A stretch of DNA of 64,000 bases from Nocardioides jensenii JCM 1364 = NBRC 14755. GTDB taxonomy: Bacteria; Actinomycetota; Actinomycetes; Propionibacteriales; Nocardioidaceae. Position numbers and translations under genes: made by a program. The stretch's first letter is position 1, and each line of letters starts with the position of its first letter. Of this stretch, positions 25,791 through 34,292 are shown one piece after another. Location: positions 1 to 64,000 of the forward strand of contig NZ_BCRJ01000008.1 in assembly GCF_001552535.1 (NCBI RefSeq), read 5' to 3'. The notes below the pieces were generated by a model. It ran no database searches and was not told the DNA's origin. It saw nothing but the letters and a program-made list of their open reading frames with translations.

Positions 25791-26692
25791 TCGCGGGGTT
25801 GCCGTTGGCAATGGCGGCCGGCGCCCTGGTCATGCTCGGCGGCGTTCTGCTGTTGGCCCGTCTACTGCCCGCCCAGGTCGACCTGGCTGAAGCACTGATC
25901 CGGCTGACCCCATCGCGTCATCAGACCTCAATCGACGCACCCGACGCGGCTGCGAGCGGCAAGGAACGCATCGGGGTCTGGGCAATCAGGGTTCTGCCAC
26001 CCGGGATGTGGGTGCGTACCCCGGTGCGCGAACTGGCGCTCCTGCGGATCTCACTCGCCAAGTTCTATGGCGACAAACTCACCTTCGCTGCCCTGGGGCT
26101 GGTTGCTCCGTCACTGCTCGCGGTGTTCTTCGAGGTGCTGGGCATCGGGTTCCCATTGATCGTCCCGGCCTTCGCCTCTGTGGTCTTGGCCATCGTCATG
26201 TTCTTCCTGCCCAACTACAACGCGATCGATGACGCGAAGACGGCGCGAGTGGAGTTCGCCCGTGCACTGGGTGCCTACATCGACCTCGTCGCGTTGGAGC
26301 GCAACAATGGCTCCGGCGTACGCCAAGCGATGGAAGCAGCAGCCGACGTCGGAGACTCCTGGGTGTTCCAGCGGCTCAGCGAGGAACTCGGCCGGTCCAG
26401 GTGGTCCGGCCTACCGCCCTGGGATGCGTTGCACGCGCTCGCTGAGGAACTCGGCCTCCCCGAGCTCGACGACTTCGCCGACATCATGCGCCTCTCCGGT
26501 GAAGAGGGCGCTGCGGTCTACACCAACCTGCGTGCGCGATCAGCGGCCATGCGGACCGCGATGCTCAACACCGAGGTCGCACAAGCCAACGCCGTCGGCG
26601 AACGCATGACCATTCCAGGCTCCCTACTCGGGGTCATCTTCATGGCGCTGCTGGTCGCGCCTTCACTGCTGCGGATGTTCAGCGGCACCTGA
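25787..26692 (+). CDS. tadC: TadC-like inner-membrane platform protein
   Basis: A second T2SF-family protein, 301 residues, with membrane segments near 5-25, 108-150 and 275-295 and the cytoplasmic helix set ARALGAYIDLVALERNNGSG to FADIMRLSGEEGAAVYTNLR. GTG 25787 overlaps the tadB stop (GTGA); the frame extends upstream without family similarity. It pairs with tadB as in other Tad clusters. Confidence 0.87.
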   Translation: MIAGLPLAMAAGALVMLGGVLLLARLLPAQVDLAEALIRLTPSRHQTSIDAPDAAASGKERIGVWAIRVLPPGMWVRTPVRELALLRISLAKFYGDKLTFAALGLVAPSLLAVFFEVLGIGFPLIVPAFASVVLAIVMFFLPNYNAIDDAKTARVEFARALGAYIDLVALERNNGSGVRQAMEAAADVGDSWVFQRLSEELGRSRWSGLPPWDALHALAEELGLPELDDFADIMRLSGEEGAAVYTNLRARSAAMRTAMLNTEVAQANAVGERMTIPGSLLGVIFMALLVAPSLLRMFSGT

Positions 26693-26715
26693 ACAGAGAA
26701 GGAAGGAAGAAGACG

Positions 26716-26901
26716 ATGAGGCAACTGGTCGCGATGGTGATGGTGTGGGCGTTCTCGTGGAACGACCCACCCCGACGTGACGAGCGCGGATCGGTGACCA
26801 CCGAGCACGTGCTGTGGGCGGTGGCGGTGATCGCCATCGTCGGCATCGTGGTTGCGGCGGTGAAGACCTATGTCGAGATTCAAGCCGGAAAGATCAACTG
26901 A
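26716..26901 (+). CDS. Flp-like pilin
   Basis: This is a small protein of 61 residues with a basic N-terminal leader ending in ERG, a candidate prepilin cleavage site before SVTTEHVLWAV, Glu at position +5, and a 20-residue hydrophobic helix. Flp pilins usually have Glu-Tyr at this place; here it is Glu-His. GAAGGAAG precedes the ATG. No prepilin peptidase gene (TadV/CpaA) is seen in the window, so cleavage would depend on a host enzyme. Overlaps the next gene by 32 bp. Confidence 0.8.
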   Translation: MRQLVAMVMVWAFSWNDPPRRDERGSVTTEHVLWAVAVIAIVGIVVAAVKTYVEIQAGKIN

Positions 26902-27277
26902 CCGGCAACGGGATCAACGAGGCTCGGTCTCCATCGAGCTGGTGATCTTGTTGCCCGCCCTCTTCGCGGTGCTCTTCGTCGGAATGCAGGCCGCGCTCTA
27001 CTACCACGCCCGGACCGTGGCGATCGCTGCTGCGCAGGAGGGCGCACGGGCCGCTGGGGCCGAGAACGGAAGCGAGTCACGTGGCGTCACCGCGGCTGAA
27101 GACTTCATTGCCGACGTTGGTGACGACGTACTGCAAGGACCCACCGCGGCAGCTGACCGTACGGCTACGACGGCAACCGTCGTGATTGAGGCGCGCAGCC
27201 TCAGCGTCATCCCCGGCTGGAATCTCACCATCCGCCAAAGCGCCACCGTCCCCATTGAACGGCTCACGACACCATGA
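26870..27277 (+). CDS. TadE-like pseudopilin
   Basis: 135 residues; the N-terminus QRGSVSIELVILLPALFAVL has the Gly/Ser-x3-Glu prepilin-type site followed by one membrane helix, as in TadE. The rest is an extracellular domain with AQEGARAAGAENGSES. TadE and TadF are minor pilins. The start lies inside the pilin gene, and the stop overlaps the next gene by the ATGA pattern. Confidence 0.82.
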   Translation: MSRFKPERSTDRQRDQRGSVSIELVILLPALFAVLFVGMQAALYYHARTVAIAAAQEGARAAGAENGSESRGVTAAEDFIADVGDDVLQGPTAAADRTATTATVVIEARSLSVIPGWNLTIRQSATVPIERLTTP

Positions 27278-27705
27278 ACATCCAACGAGGAGACCGTGGC
27301 TCTGCCTCGATCGAGGCAGCCATCGCCGTGCCTGCGTTCGGCCTGTTCGTGGGCCTCATCATCTTCGGCGGACGCACCGCCATCACCCAGCAATCGGTCG
27401 AGTCTGCGGCTTCTGATGCGGCCCGGTCCGCCTCGATCCTGCGCACCGACTCCGAAGCCAAGTCAGCAGCACAGAAGGCAGCGTCCATCAGCTTGAACAA
27501 CCAAGGAATCAACTGCCTCCGCATCGATGTCGACGTCGACACCCAACAGTTCAGCCGCAACGTCGGCACCCCAGCCCGGGTTGAAGTGACAGTCACATGC
27601 CTTCTCGACCTCGGAGACCTGTCGGTGCCGGGCGTGCCAGGCACCCGCACGATCTCGGCGACCATGACCAGCCCCCTTGACACATGGCGGGAGCGATCTG
27701 GATGA
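27274..27705 (+). CDS. TadE/TadF-like pseudopilin
   Basis: 143 residues; the N-terminus DRGSASIEAAIAVPAFGLFV again has the prepilin-type Gly/Ser-x3-Glu site and a single membrane helix. Two Cys residues occur later (INCLRIDV and VTCLLDL) and could form a disulfide. It is the second minor pilin of the operon and is probably coupled with both neighbours. Confidence 0.8.
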   Translation: MNIQRGDRGSASIEAAIAVPAFGLFVGLIIFGGRTAITQQSVESAASDAARSASILRTDSEAKSAAQKAASISLNNQGINCLRIDVDVDTQQFSRNVGTPARVEVTVTCLLDLGDLSVPGVPGTRTISATMTSPLDTWRERSG

Positions 27706-28130
27706 CACAGCGACACGTCCATGACGAGCGAGGATCGATCAGCATCTGGGTGATCACCGCAACGCTGGCGATGATGATTCTCGTCGGCCTCGCGGTCGAT
27801 CTCGGTGGCCAGGTCCACGCCCAACAGCGTGCCCGCGACGTCGCTGCCCAGGCCGCGCGCACGGGCGGGCAACAAGTCCAAGCCGCACCGGCCGTCGAAG
27901 GCCGCTACGTCGCGCTCGACACCGCCGCTGCACGACAGGCCGCCGAGGAGTACCTCGCTGCGGCCGGCGTCGAGGGCACCGTCACGGTCACCGGCGGCAA
28001 CACCCTGACCGTCAACGTGACGGACATCTACGAGCCGATGTTCCTCTCCCTCGTCGGCGTCGGCAACCTCAAGGTCACCGGTGATGCCTCGGCGCGACTG
28101 ATCAGAACTACCGGAGGACTCGAGCGATGA
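27702..28130 (+). CDS. TadG-like pilus assembly protein
   Basis: 142 residues; the N-terminus DERGSISIWVITATLAMMIL has the position and hydrophobic helix of TadE/TadG proteins but Trp instead of Glu at +5, so processing by prepilin peptidase is uncertain. The rest, QVHAQQRARDVAAQAARTGG and following, resembles the Flp-assembly TadG N-terminal domain; the large C-terminal part of full TadG proteins is absent. ATG 27702 overlaps the previous stop. Confidence 0.78.
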   Translation: MTQRHVHDERGSISIWVITATLAMMILVGLAVDLGGQVHAQQRARDVAAQAARTGGQQVQAAPAVEGRYVALDTAAARQAAEEYLAAAGVEGTVTVTGGNTLTVNVTDIYEPMFLSLVGVGNLKVTGDASARLIRTTGGLER

Positions 28131-31100
28131 CCCGAATCAATCCACGTATCCGCGGCCTTGCCGCATTCGTTCTCATTCTCGTCGTGCTGATCGGCACCCC
28201 CATGCTGCTGATCTTCATCGGAGCCACTCCTTGGAACGTCGATTGGTCTCAGCTGCGGATGCTGCTGCTCAGCCCCGACGACGGAACGGTCGCCCTGATC
28301 CTCATCGGGATCGTCGCGTGGCTGGCGTGGGCGGTGATGACGTTCTGCTTGATCAGCGAGGTGATCGCAACGGTCCGTGGGGTCCGTGCACCGCGACTGC
28401 CCGTCATCGGGACCGGGCAACACCTCGCCGCTCAACTCGTGGCCGCGGCTGCACTTCTGTTCACGGTGGCGCAGCCTCTCGCGATCACCTTCGCTGCAGT
28501 GCCGGCCCATGCGCAGGACCAGACACCGCACGATGTGCGTCCCGCCCAGGCTCCGGCTGCTCAGTCGGTGCCGTCCGCCGAGACATCACGCACCGTTGTC
28601 GCGGAGCAGGTCGAACCTGCCCCGGTCTCGTACACGACACGGCCCCACGACAGTCTCTGGAAGATCGCCGAAACGCACCTCGGCGACGGCGCACGGTTCA
28701 GCGAGATCGTCGCCCTCAACCCCGGCCAGTTCCCCAACGGCCCCAAGTTCCTCGCGACCAGCGTCGTACTCCAACTGCCAGCGCCGACGACTGACCCCGT
28801 AGACCCCACACCTGACGCTGACGCACGGTACGTCGTCGAGGAAGGCGACACGCTGTGGGACATCGCTGATGAAGAGCTCGGTGACCCAATGCGATACGGC
28901 GAGATCTTCGACGCCTCCCGCACCACAACTCAGCCGGACGGCGCACGGTTGACCGACCCTGATCTCATCCGTCCCGGCTGGGAGTTGGACATCCCCAATG
29001 GCACAGCACCAGAGGCGTCACCCGGGCAGGAGATAGAGCCGCCGGCCATCCCCGAGGAGCCGCCCGTGGTCGAGCCACCCACCGTCGAGCCGACACAGCC
29101 GGAGGCGAGCGCCGAGCCGCAGCCGAATTCCGACGACACCCATGCCGCTGCGGATGGGACGGCGTCCGAGACGCCTGGATGGTTGCTGCCGGGGCTCGCT
29201 GGCGCTGGATCTGTGCTGGCGGGTTCGCTGTTCCTGGTCCTGCGTGGACATCGGCGTCGGCAGATGCGATACCGGTATCCCGGTGAAGTCCTTGAAGCGC
29301 CGCCGCAGGAGTTGGCGGACGTTGAGAAGTCCGCGCGCCATGCCGAATCTGCCACGGTGCCGCGAATCGAAGATCTCGATCGCTTGCTTCGTCACTTCGC
29401 CGAAGGCCTGGAGCTGACTGGGCAGCCGCTCCCCCGGCTCCAGACGGTCGAGATGGCTTCCGACCTCGTGACACTCCACCTCGCCGAAGAGGCTCCGGCC
29501 CCACCCGGCTGGACCGAGCACGGGTCGTCATGGTCATTCACCATCGAACAGCGTCTACCCGAATCCGACCGCCCTGCGCCCTTCCCGTTGCTCGCTGCCG
29601 TCGGGCAAACCTCGTCGGGGCACCTTGTCCTGACCAACCTTGAGGAGTTTGGCTGCGTGAGGATCGCCGGTGACGACACGGCTGCGAAGGCACTGGCTCG
29701 ATCAATCACGGCTGAACTGACGCTCAGCCCATGGTCAGTTCTGGCGGACATCGACACGATCGGCATCGCCGACGAACTGGCTGATCTCGACCCCGTGCGC
29801 CTTCATCACCACACCAGTGACGACACGGCCTTCCTCACGCAGATGGTTGAAGAGTTGGTCCAGCAAGGTGACCGCGAGCCTGAGACCTTTCACGCTGTCG
29901 TCACAGTCTCAGCTGTCGGAGCGGACCAACTCGCACAGTCGATCGCCGCCCGCCACGACCGCGTAGGTGCCGCTCTCGTCACCGTCGGCGGCCACGAGCG
30001 CGCGCACGACATCGCCTTCCACTTGAGCGACGGCGGCCGACTCCTGATCCCTGACCTCGACCTCAACCTGTCTCCGGCAGGGCTTACCGAAGCAGAGGCG
30101 ACGGCCACTGCTGAGCTTGTGTCGGCCACCCGGGATGCCGTGACCGTTCCGTCCCCACCCAATCGCACATCCGAACCCGCGTGGCGGTCTGCGACAGACC
30201 GTTCAGGATCTCTGACCATGGTGTGCGCCGATGCCTTCCCGGACCCTGGCGAGGCTCGAACTGTCGAAGAACTAGTGTCGCCGCCAGCAGCGGCTGTCGA
30301 CGAGGAGGTCAACGAACCCAACCCCGATCCCATCGCGCCGACGATGACGATTGCCGAACCACTGGATCCCGAGCTCGACGCGGATGTGAAGGCGTGGTTC
30401 GACGACGACTGCCGACTCCCCCGGCTTCATCTCCTTGGCCCGGTCCGAGCCCAGGCTCACGGCGACCCTGCGGCGGTATCGCGCCGCAAGCCCCATTACG
30501 TCGAAATGCTCGCTTTCCTTGCGCTCCACCCCGAGGGCGTCACCACAAAGCAGATCGCCGAGGCATTCTCGGTGAACAAGGACCGCGTCCGCGTTGACAT
30601 CACCATGGTCCGCAAGTGGCTCGGCCGCAACGAACGCACCGGGCAACCCCACCTCCCTGCCGCCGCACAATCACGAGCCGCCGGGGAAGCGGGGGTCTGG
30701 ACCTATCAAGTTGACGACGTCCTCGTCGACGCCGACCTGTTCCGCCGGTTACGTGCCCGTGGGCAGAGTCGCGGCATTGATGGTCACGATGACTTCGACA
30801 CCGCCCTGCGGCTTGTTGGGGGCGCACCCTTCTCCGACTTGCGAGAGAGCGGGTGGAGTTGGCTCCTGGACTCCGACTCCCGAGACGACGAGATCCTCGC
30901 CTGCGCCATCGTCGACGTCGCTCACGACGTCGTCACCGCTGCGCTTGCGGATGGCGATCTCGACCGAGCTCTCCACGCTGTCGAGACCGCTCGGATCGCC
31001 GCTCCGTACGACGAAGTGGCACGTGTTGATCTCGCGGCGGTCCTTGTCGCCCAAGGTCACGAGGATGCTGCACGCGAGTTCCTCACCAACGCGGTCCACA

Positions 31101-31183
31101 ACCGAACCGACGACCATTTGGGGCCGATCGACCTTCCGGCACGCACAGTTGCTCAACTCCGACGATCGACGCCACCCGATTGA
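28127..31183 (+). CDS. Large membrane protein with two LysM domains and a C-terminal BTAD domain
   Basis: A 1018-residue protein. Membrane segments near 8-30, 52-82 and 98-120 are followed by LysM domain 1 (about 166-221, TTRPHDSLWKIAETHLGDGA) and LysM domain 2 (about 235-288, VVEEGDTLWDIADEELGDPM). Then come a Pro/Glu-rich linker, a membrane segment near 350-373, and a long soluble part. Residues about 765-1000 are a bacterial transcriptional activation (BTAD) domain: a winged-helix-like start (YVEMLAFLALHPEGVTTKQI) and a helical repeat (DLDRALHAVETARIAAPYDE). LysM should bind peptidoglycan on the outside. The topology implies a wall-to-cytoplasm connection. It ends the Tad operon. Confidence 0.85.
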   Translation: MTRINPRIRGLAAFVLILVVLIGTPMLLIFIGATPWNVDWSQLRMLLLSPDDGTVALILIGIVAWLAWAVMTFCLISEVIATVRGVRAPRLPVIGTGQHLAAQLVAAAALLFTVAQPLAITFAAVPAHAQDQTPHDVRPAQAPAAQSVPSAETSRTVVAEQVEPAPVSYTTRPHDSLWKIAETHLGDGARFSEIVALNPGQFPNGPKFLATSVVLQLPAPTTDPVDPTPDADARYVVEEGDTLWDIADEELGDPMRYGEIFDASRTTTQPDGARLTDPDLIRPGWELDIPNGTAPEASPGQEIEPPAIPEEPPVVEPPTVEPTQPEASAEPQPNSDDTHAAADGTASETPGWLLPGLAGAGSVLAGSLFLVLRGHRRRQMRYRYPGEVLEAPPQELADVEKSARHAESATVPRIEDLDRLLRHFAEGLELTGQPLPRLQTVEMASDLVTLHLAEEAPAPPGWTEHGSSWSFTIEQRLPESDRPAPFPLLAAVGQTSSGHLVLTNLEEFGCVRIAGDDTAAKALARSITAELTLSPWSVLADIDTIGIADELADLDPVRLHHHTSDDTAFLTQMVEELVQQGDREPETFHAVVTVSAVGADQLAQSIAARHDRVGAALVTVGGHERAHDIAFHLSDGGRLLIPDLDLNLSPAGLTEAEATATAELVSATRDAVTVPSPPNRTSEPAWRSATDRSGSLTMVCADAFPDPGEARTVEELVSPPAAAVDEEVNEPNPDPIAPTMTIAEPLDPELDADVKAWFDDDCRLPRLHLLGPVRAQAHGDPAAVSRRKPHYVEMLAFLALHPEGVTTKQIAEAFSVNKDRVRVDITMVRKWLGRNERTGQPHLPAAAQSRAAGEAGVWTYQVDDVLVDADLFRRLRARGQSRGIDGHDDFDTALRLVGGAPFSDLRESGWSWLLDSDSRDDEILACAIVDVAHDVVTAALADGDLDRALHAVETARIAAPYDEVARVDLAAVLVAQGHEDAAREFLTNAVHNRTDDHLGPIDLPARTVAQLRRSTPPD

Positions 31184-31259
31184 TCACGTCGATCCGTCTC
31201 AAACCGCGCCAATCACTTCACAGGGCCGGTCTTGGTGAGTCTAGTTAGTTGCGCAGGTT

Positions 31260-31267
31260 GGGGGAAC
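31260..31267 (+). promoter_or_regulatory. GGGGGAAC motif upstream of the unknown gene/XRE-ImmA operon
   Basis: The octamer GGGGGAAC preceded by T-rich bases occurs 63 bp before the start at 31330. The same octamer appears three more times (33194, 33238 inverted, 33263) just beyond the XRE-ImmA gene. It may be an operator for that regulator. Confidence 0.4.
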
Positions 31268-31329
31268 ATGCTTCTATAGTCTTGCAACGCGCGTCATATT
31301 ATGACCAACTGGGACCAGGAAGCCGGATT

Positions 31330-32007
31330 ATGACCCAAACCTCCTCCGAACACGAGCTCCCCGATGAGCTGATCCATGAACTTCATGAGCACCTCACTCC
31401 GATGGCCTCACCGTGGTTCGAGGGACTGTCGCACTCGCTGAGTTTCGCCAACAAGCACAATGCCCGCTTCGTGTTCAGGCAACAGCCCCACCTCTGGTCG
31501 CTTACGGCCAGAGCCGAGCTACGCATGTACTTTGAGAAACACCCCCTGCCTCCAGGATGGATCCTCGGCGGCGACTCGCGCCTCATGGGGCAAATTGTCT
31601 TTATCAACTCGGAAGCCGGTCTCAATGTCGACTTCCTCAAGGAGAACCGCCGGGTCCACCCTGGCGGCATTCCGCCGGCAGGGTCGAGCAAGAGTCGTCG
31701 GCAACGCTGGGCCACCCCAGCAACTCTTTTCGAACTGGACGGAATCCACCACACCCGCGCCGACCAGATCGATCTCCACTTCGCCTGGGACTACGGCCGC
31801 GACGCGAACGAGGCTGTGGACCTGAACACATTTCAGAGCCGCATCCTTCACACCACCGAAGCAGGCCAATTCGGCCGACCCGTAGGCTGCAATTTCTTCT
31901 TTAACATTCTCCCCAACGGTGAACTTCACACCACGAAACGCTTCGACGGTGACGCCGCAGAGGAGGACTTTTTCCTCAAGAGGGACACCAATGACAAGCA
32001 GCAGTGA
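31330..32007 (+). CDS. Protein of unknown function paired with the XRE-ImmA gene
   Basis: A 225-residue soluble protein, no signal or membrane segment. Visible features: an acidic N-terminus (SSEHELPDELIHELHEHL), several Trp/His-rich patches (FRQQPHLWSLTARAELRMYF; DLHFAWDYGRDANEAVDLNT) and a C-terminal FNILPNGELHTTKRFDGDAA. No motif I recognise. ATG 31330 follows AGGAAG. Its end overlaps the XRE-ImmA gene by 17 bp, so the two are probably co-translated. Partner, substrate or toxin of the peptidase are all possible. Base composition is slightly less GC-rich than neighbouring genes. Confidence 0.7.
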   Translation: MTQTSSEHELPDELIHELHEHLTPMASPWFEGLSHSLSFANKHNARFVFRQQPHLWSLTARAELRMYFEKHPLPPGWILGGDSRLMGQIVFINSEAGLNVDFLKENRRVHPGGIPPAGSSKSRRQRWATPATLFELDGIHHTRADQIDLHFAWDYGRDANEAVDLNTFQSRILHTTEAGQFGRPVGCNFFFNILPNGELHTTKRFDGDAAEEDFFLKRDTNDKQQ

Positions 32008-33130
32008 CATCGAACGCCGCGGTCAGCGGCTCGGGGCGCTCCGCGAGATGTTCGGCCTCACTCAGACGGGTCTGGCCGAACGGATCGACGTCAATCAGTC
32101 GTTCCTCTCCCGGATCGAGAAGGGCGAACGTCCGCTTCCCGCTGACCTAGTCACCAAGCTGGCCTTGGCCTACCAAGTGCCCGTGTCTTTCTTCGACGTG
32201 CCCACGGCGGAGCGCGAGATCCTCGTCCAAACCTTCTGGAAGAACTCAAAGGCAACTGCCGCCGATGAGCGCCGTATCAAGCGACTCCACCGTGAAGCGT
32301 CACGCGTGTTTGAGGACATCTCGCTGGCGTCCGGCTACCACGCAACCTCACTGGTCGACCCTCGCGACCACGGCGGCTTTGTTGAGCAGGTCGCAACCGT
32401 TACTCGCACTCGTATGGGTCTCGCGCCGACGACGCCGATCAAGAACGCCACACGCGAACTCGAGCGCCTGGGCGTCGGCGTCATCACCGACCTGGAACAC
32501 CTTGACCCGGACCGCGCTGACCATAAGGGCATCTCGATGCCCCACCAAGCGACAGGCCGACCGCTGGTGGCGCTGGTCTCTGAGATGAGTGGCGCGGAAC
32601 AACGCTTCGCCGTGCTACATGAGCTCGGGCACCTCATCTTTGACCAAGGACTCGTTTCCCCAATCCGCGGCGGTCGCAACCCAGCCGAGCAGCGCGCTCA
32701 CCACTTCGCCCGAGCCATGCTGCTGCCGCGAGACGGTGTCATCGATCAGCTCAGCGAGTCCTTGAACCTTCAGGGCTACCTCGGCATCAAGGCACAGTTC
32801 GGTGCGCCAGTAGCCAGCATCATCAAACGAGCTCGGGACCTGAAACTCATCAGCGTCGAGCGCGAACGGAGCCTTTTCATCCAGTGGTCCTCGCAGGGCT
32901 GGCGCAAGCACGAGCCAGTCGAGGTCGACAACGAGAAACCCCTTCTGTTCGGCCAGGCCCTCACACAGATCTACGGCAGCGACCGCCGCGTCGCAAGCCG
33001 CGATCTTGGTCTTCCCTCTGACCTGCTCCGCCAATGGGCGCAGGACCCAGACGGTCTCTCGCTCGGCCTTGACAAGATCGAATCCGCGCCAGCGGCCGTG
33101 ATAAGCCTGCGCGACCGACGCCGCGTCTGA
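31991..33130 (+). CDS. XRE-family regulator with ImmA/IrrE metallopeptidase domain
   Basis: 379 residues. The N-terminal HTH (about 10-65: LREMFGLTQTGLAERIDVNQ, then SFLSRIEKGER) is of the XRE type. The middle carries the ImmA/IrrE peptidase motif FAVLHELGHLIFDQG near residue 208 (HExxH zinc site) with a downstream acidic region. ImmA-type peptidases cut repressors and switch on excision of conjugative elements such as ICEBs1; some XRE-ImmA proteins act in toxin-antitoxin pairs. Here both parts are in one chain, and the partner gene precedes it. Regulation of element life-style is a reasonable inference. Confidence 0.87.
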   Translation: MTSSSDIERRGQRLGALREMFGLTQTGLAERIDVNQSFLSRIEKGERPLPADLVTKLALAYQVPVSFFDVPTAEREILVQTFWKNSKATAADERRIKRLHREASRVFEDISLASGYHATSLVDPRDHGGFVEQVATVTRTRMGLAPTTPIKNATRELERLGVGVITDLEHLDPDRADHKGISMPHQATGRPLVALVSEMSGAEQRFAVLHELGHLIFDQGLVSPIRGGRNPAEQRAHHFARAMLLPRDGVIDQLSESLNLQGYLGIKAQFGAPVASIIKRARDLKLISVERERSLFIQWSSQGWRKHEPVEVDNEKPLLFGQALTQIYGSDRRVASRDLGLPSDLLRQWAQDPDGLSLGLDKIESAPAAVISLRDRRRV

Positions 33131-33193
33131 ACAGAACTGTCACCTACGGGCCGAGGCAGGAGGACGTCGACTCTCTGTCGATTTTCTGACTTT

Positions 33194-33271
33194 GGGGGAA
33201 CGCCCATTGACCTGCGCAAACGTCCCCGAAGCGGGGTGTTCCCCCACCATTACTGATCAGTAGGGGGAACG
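33194..33271. repeat. Cluster of GGGGGAAC motifs before the primase gene
   Basis: GGGGGAACG at 33194-33202, the inverse GTTCCCCC at 33238-33245, and GGGGGAACG at 33263-33271. The last two form an inverted pair with a 17-bp spacer. They are 35-110 bp upstream of the prim-pol start. The same octamer occurs at 31260. Candidate operator or replication iterons. Confidence 0.5.
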
Positions 33272-33305
33272 TAGTCGGATACGGGTGCTGATCAGAGTCG
33301 AGTGC

Positions 33306-34232
33306 ATGACCGACTCGACACAGCCCAGGACGTCGACCCAAAGATGGTCTCCCGCGCTGGTCGTCCAACTTCGTGAGGCTACCCAGCCACGGGAGGCCGC
33401 CGAACTCCTCGCAGCGGCCGACGTGCCTGTGTTCCCGTGCGTGGCGCTGGAGAAGCGTCCGCTCACGACGCACGGGTTCCGAGACGCGTCGCTCGACCCC
33501 GATCAGGTCGCTGACTGGTGGCGCCGTTGGCCGGATGCGAACGTCGCGATGCCAACCGGCATGGCATCGGGGATTGACGTCGTGGACGTTGATGTCCACG
33601 CCTGCGGCAATGGCTACGACGCGATCCTTAGTGCGCGCACTTCGGGCTTGCTCGGTGATCCCGCGTGGATGGTGAAGACGCCCTCCTCCGGGCTTCACCT
33701 CTGCTTCCTACACGCCGACGATGCGAGCCAGCCGTCCTGGCAGGTACCCCGCAAGCACGTCGACTTCCGCGGCGACGGCGGGTACGTCGTACTGCCCCCG
33801 TCGCACGTGACCCAGGACGACAACACGATCGGCCAGTACGAGGTCATCGACATAGCCACTCATCAACCTGACTCGGTGGACGCTGGCGCTTTGCGACGAT
33901 TCCTCGACCCGCCTCGTCCAACCCGGTCGCCCGCCGACCTCCCCGTCGTCGGGACACGTCCAGATCGACTCGCGGCGTGGGTCGCATCCCTGTCCGAAGG
34001 CGAGCGCAACCATGGCCTGTTCTGGGCGTCGTGCCGGATGGCGGAAGCCGGGGAACGCTTCGACGTCGCCGCCGACGTTCTCGGCGGCGCAGCACGGCAG
34101 GCCGGGCTGTCCGACCGCGAATCGTTGACGACCATCCAGTCCGCCTATCGCATCGCCACCCGCCTGGGCGCCGACTCCACGCGGAGTGGATGCCCGCGCC
34201 CTATGCAGGCGGTTGAGGGGGTCCGCCTATGA
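33306..34232 (+). CDS. Bifunctional DNA primase/polymerase (prim-pol) domain protein
   Basis: 308 residues, an archaeo-eukaryotic-type primase domain. Seen: AADVPVFPCVALEKRPLTTH, the WWRRWPDANVAMPTG block, the metal-binding Asp pair in GIDVVDVDVHACG near residue 95, and the SGLHLCF His motif near residue 127, followed by HVDFRGDGGYVVLPPSHV. The C-terminal half is helical and lacks a helicase. Such proteins prime replication of plasmids and conjugative elements, so the element may replicate autonomously after excision. ATG 33306. Confidence 0.88.
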   Translation: MTDSTQPRTSTQRWSPALVVQLREATQPREAAELLAAADVPVFPCVALEKRPLTTHGFRDASLDPDQVADWWRRWPDANVAMPTGMASGIDVVDVDVHACGNGYDAILSARTSGLLGDPAWMVKTPSSGLHLCFLHADDASQPSWQVPRKHVDFRGDGGYVVLPPSHVTQDDNTIGQYEVIDIATHQPDSVDAGALRRFLDPPRPTRSPADLPVVGTRPDRLAAWVASLSEGERNHGLFWASCRMAEAGERFDVAADVLGGAARQAGLSDRESLTTIQSAYRIATRLGADSTRSGCPRPMQAVEGVRL

Positions 34233-34292
34233 CGCTGCCGCAGCCCACTCTTGCCCCAGTTCGCTTCCGATTTCATCAGACGAGGTAATCCC

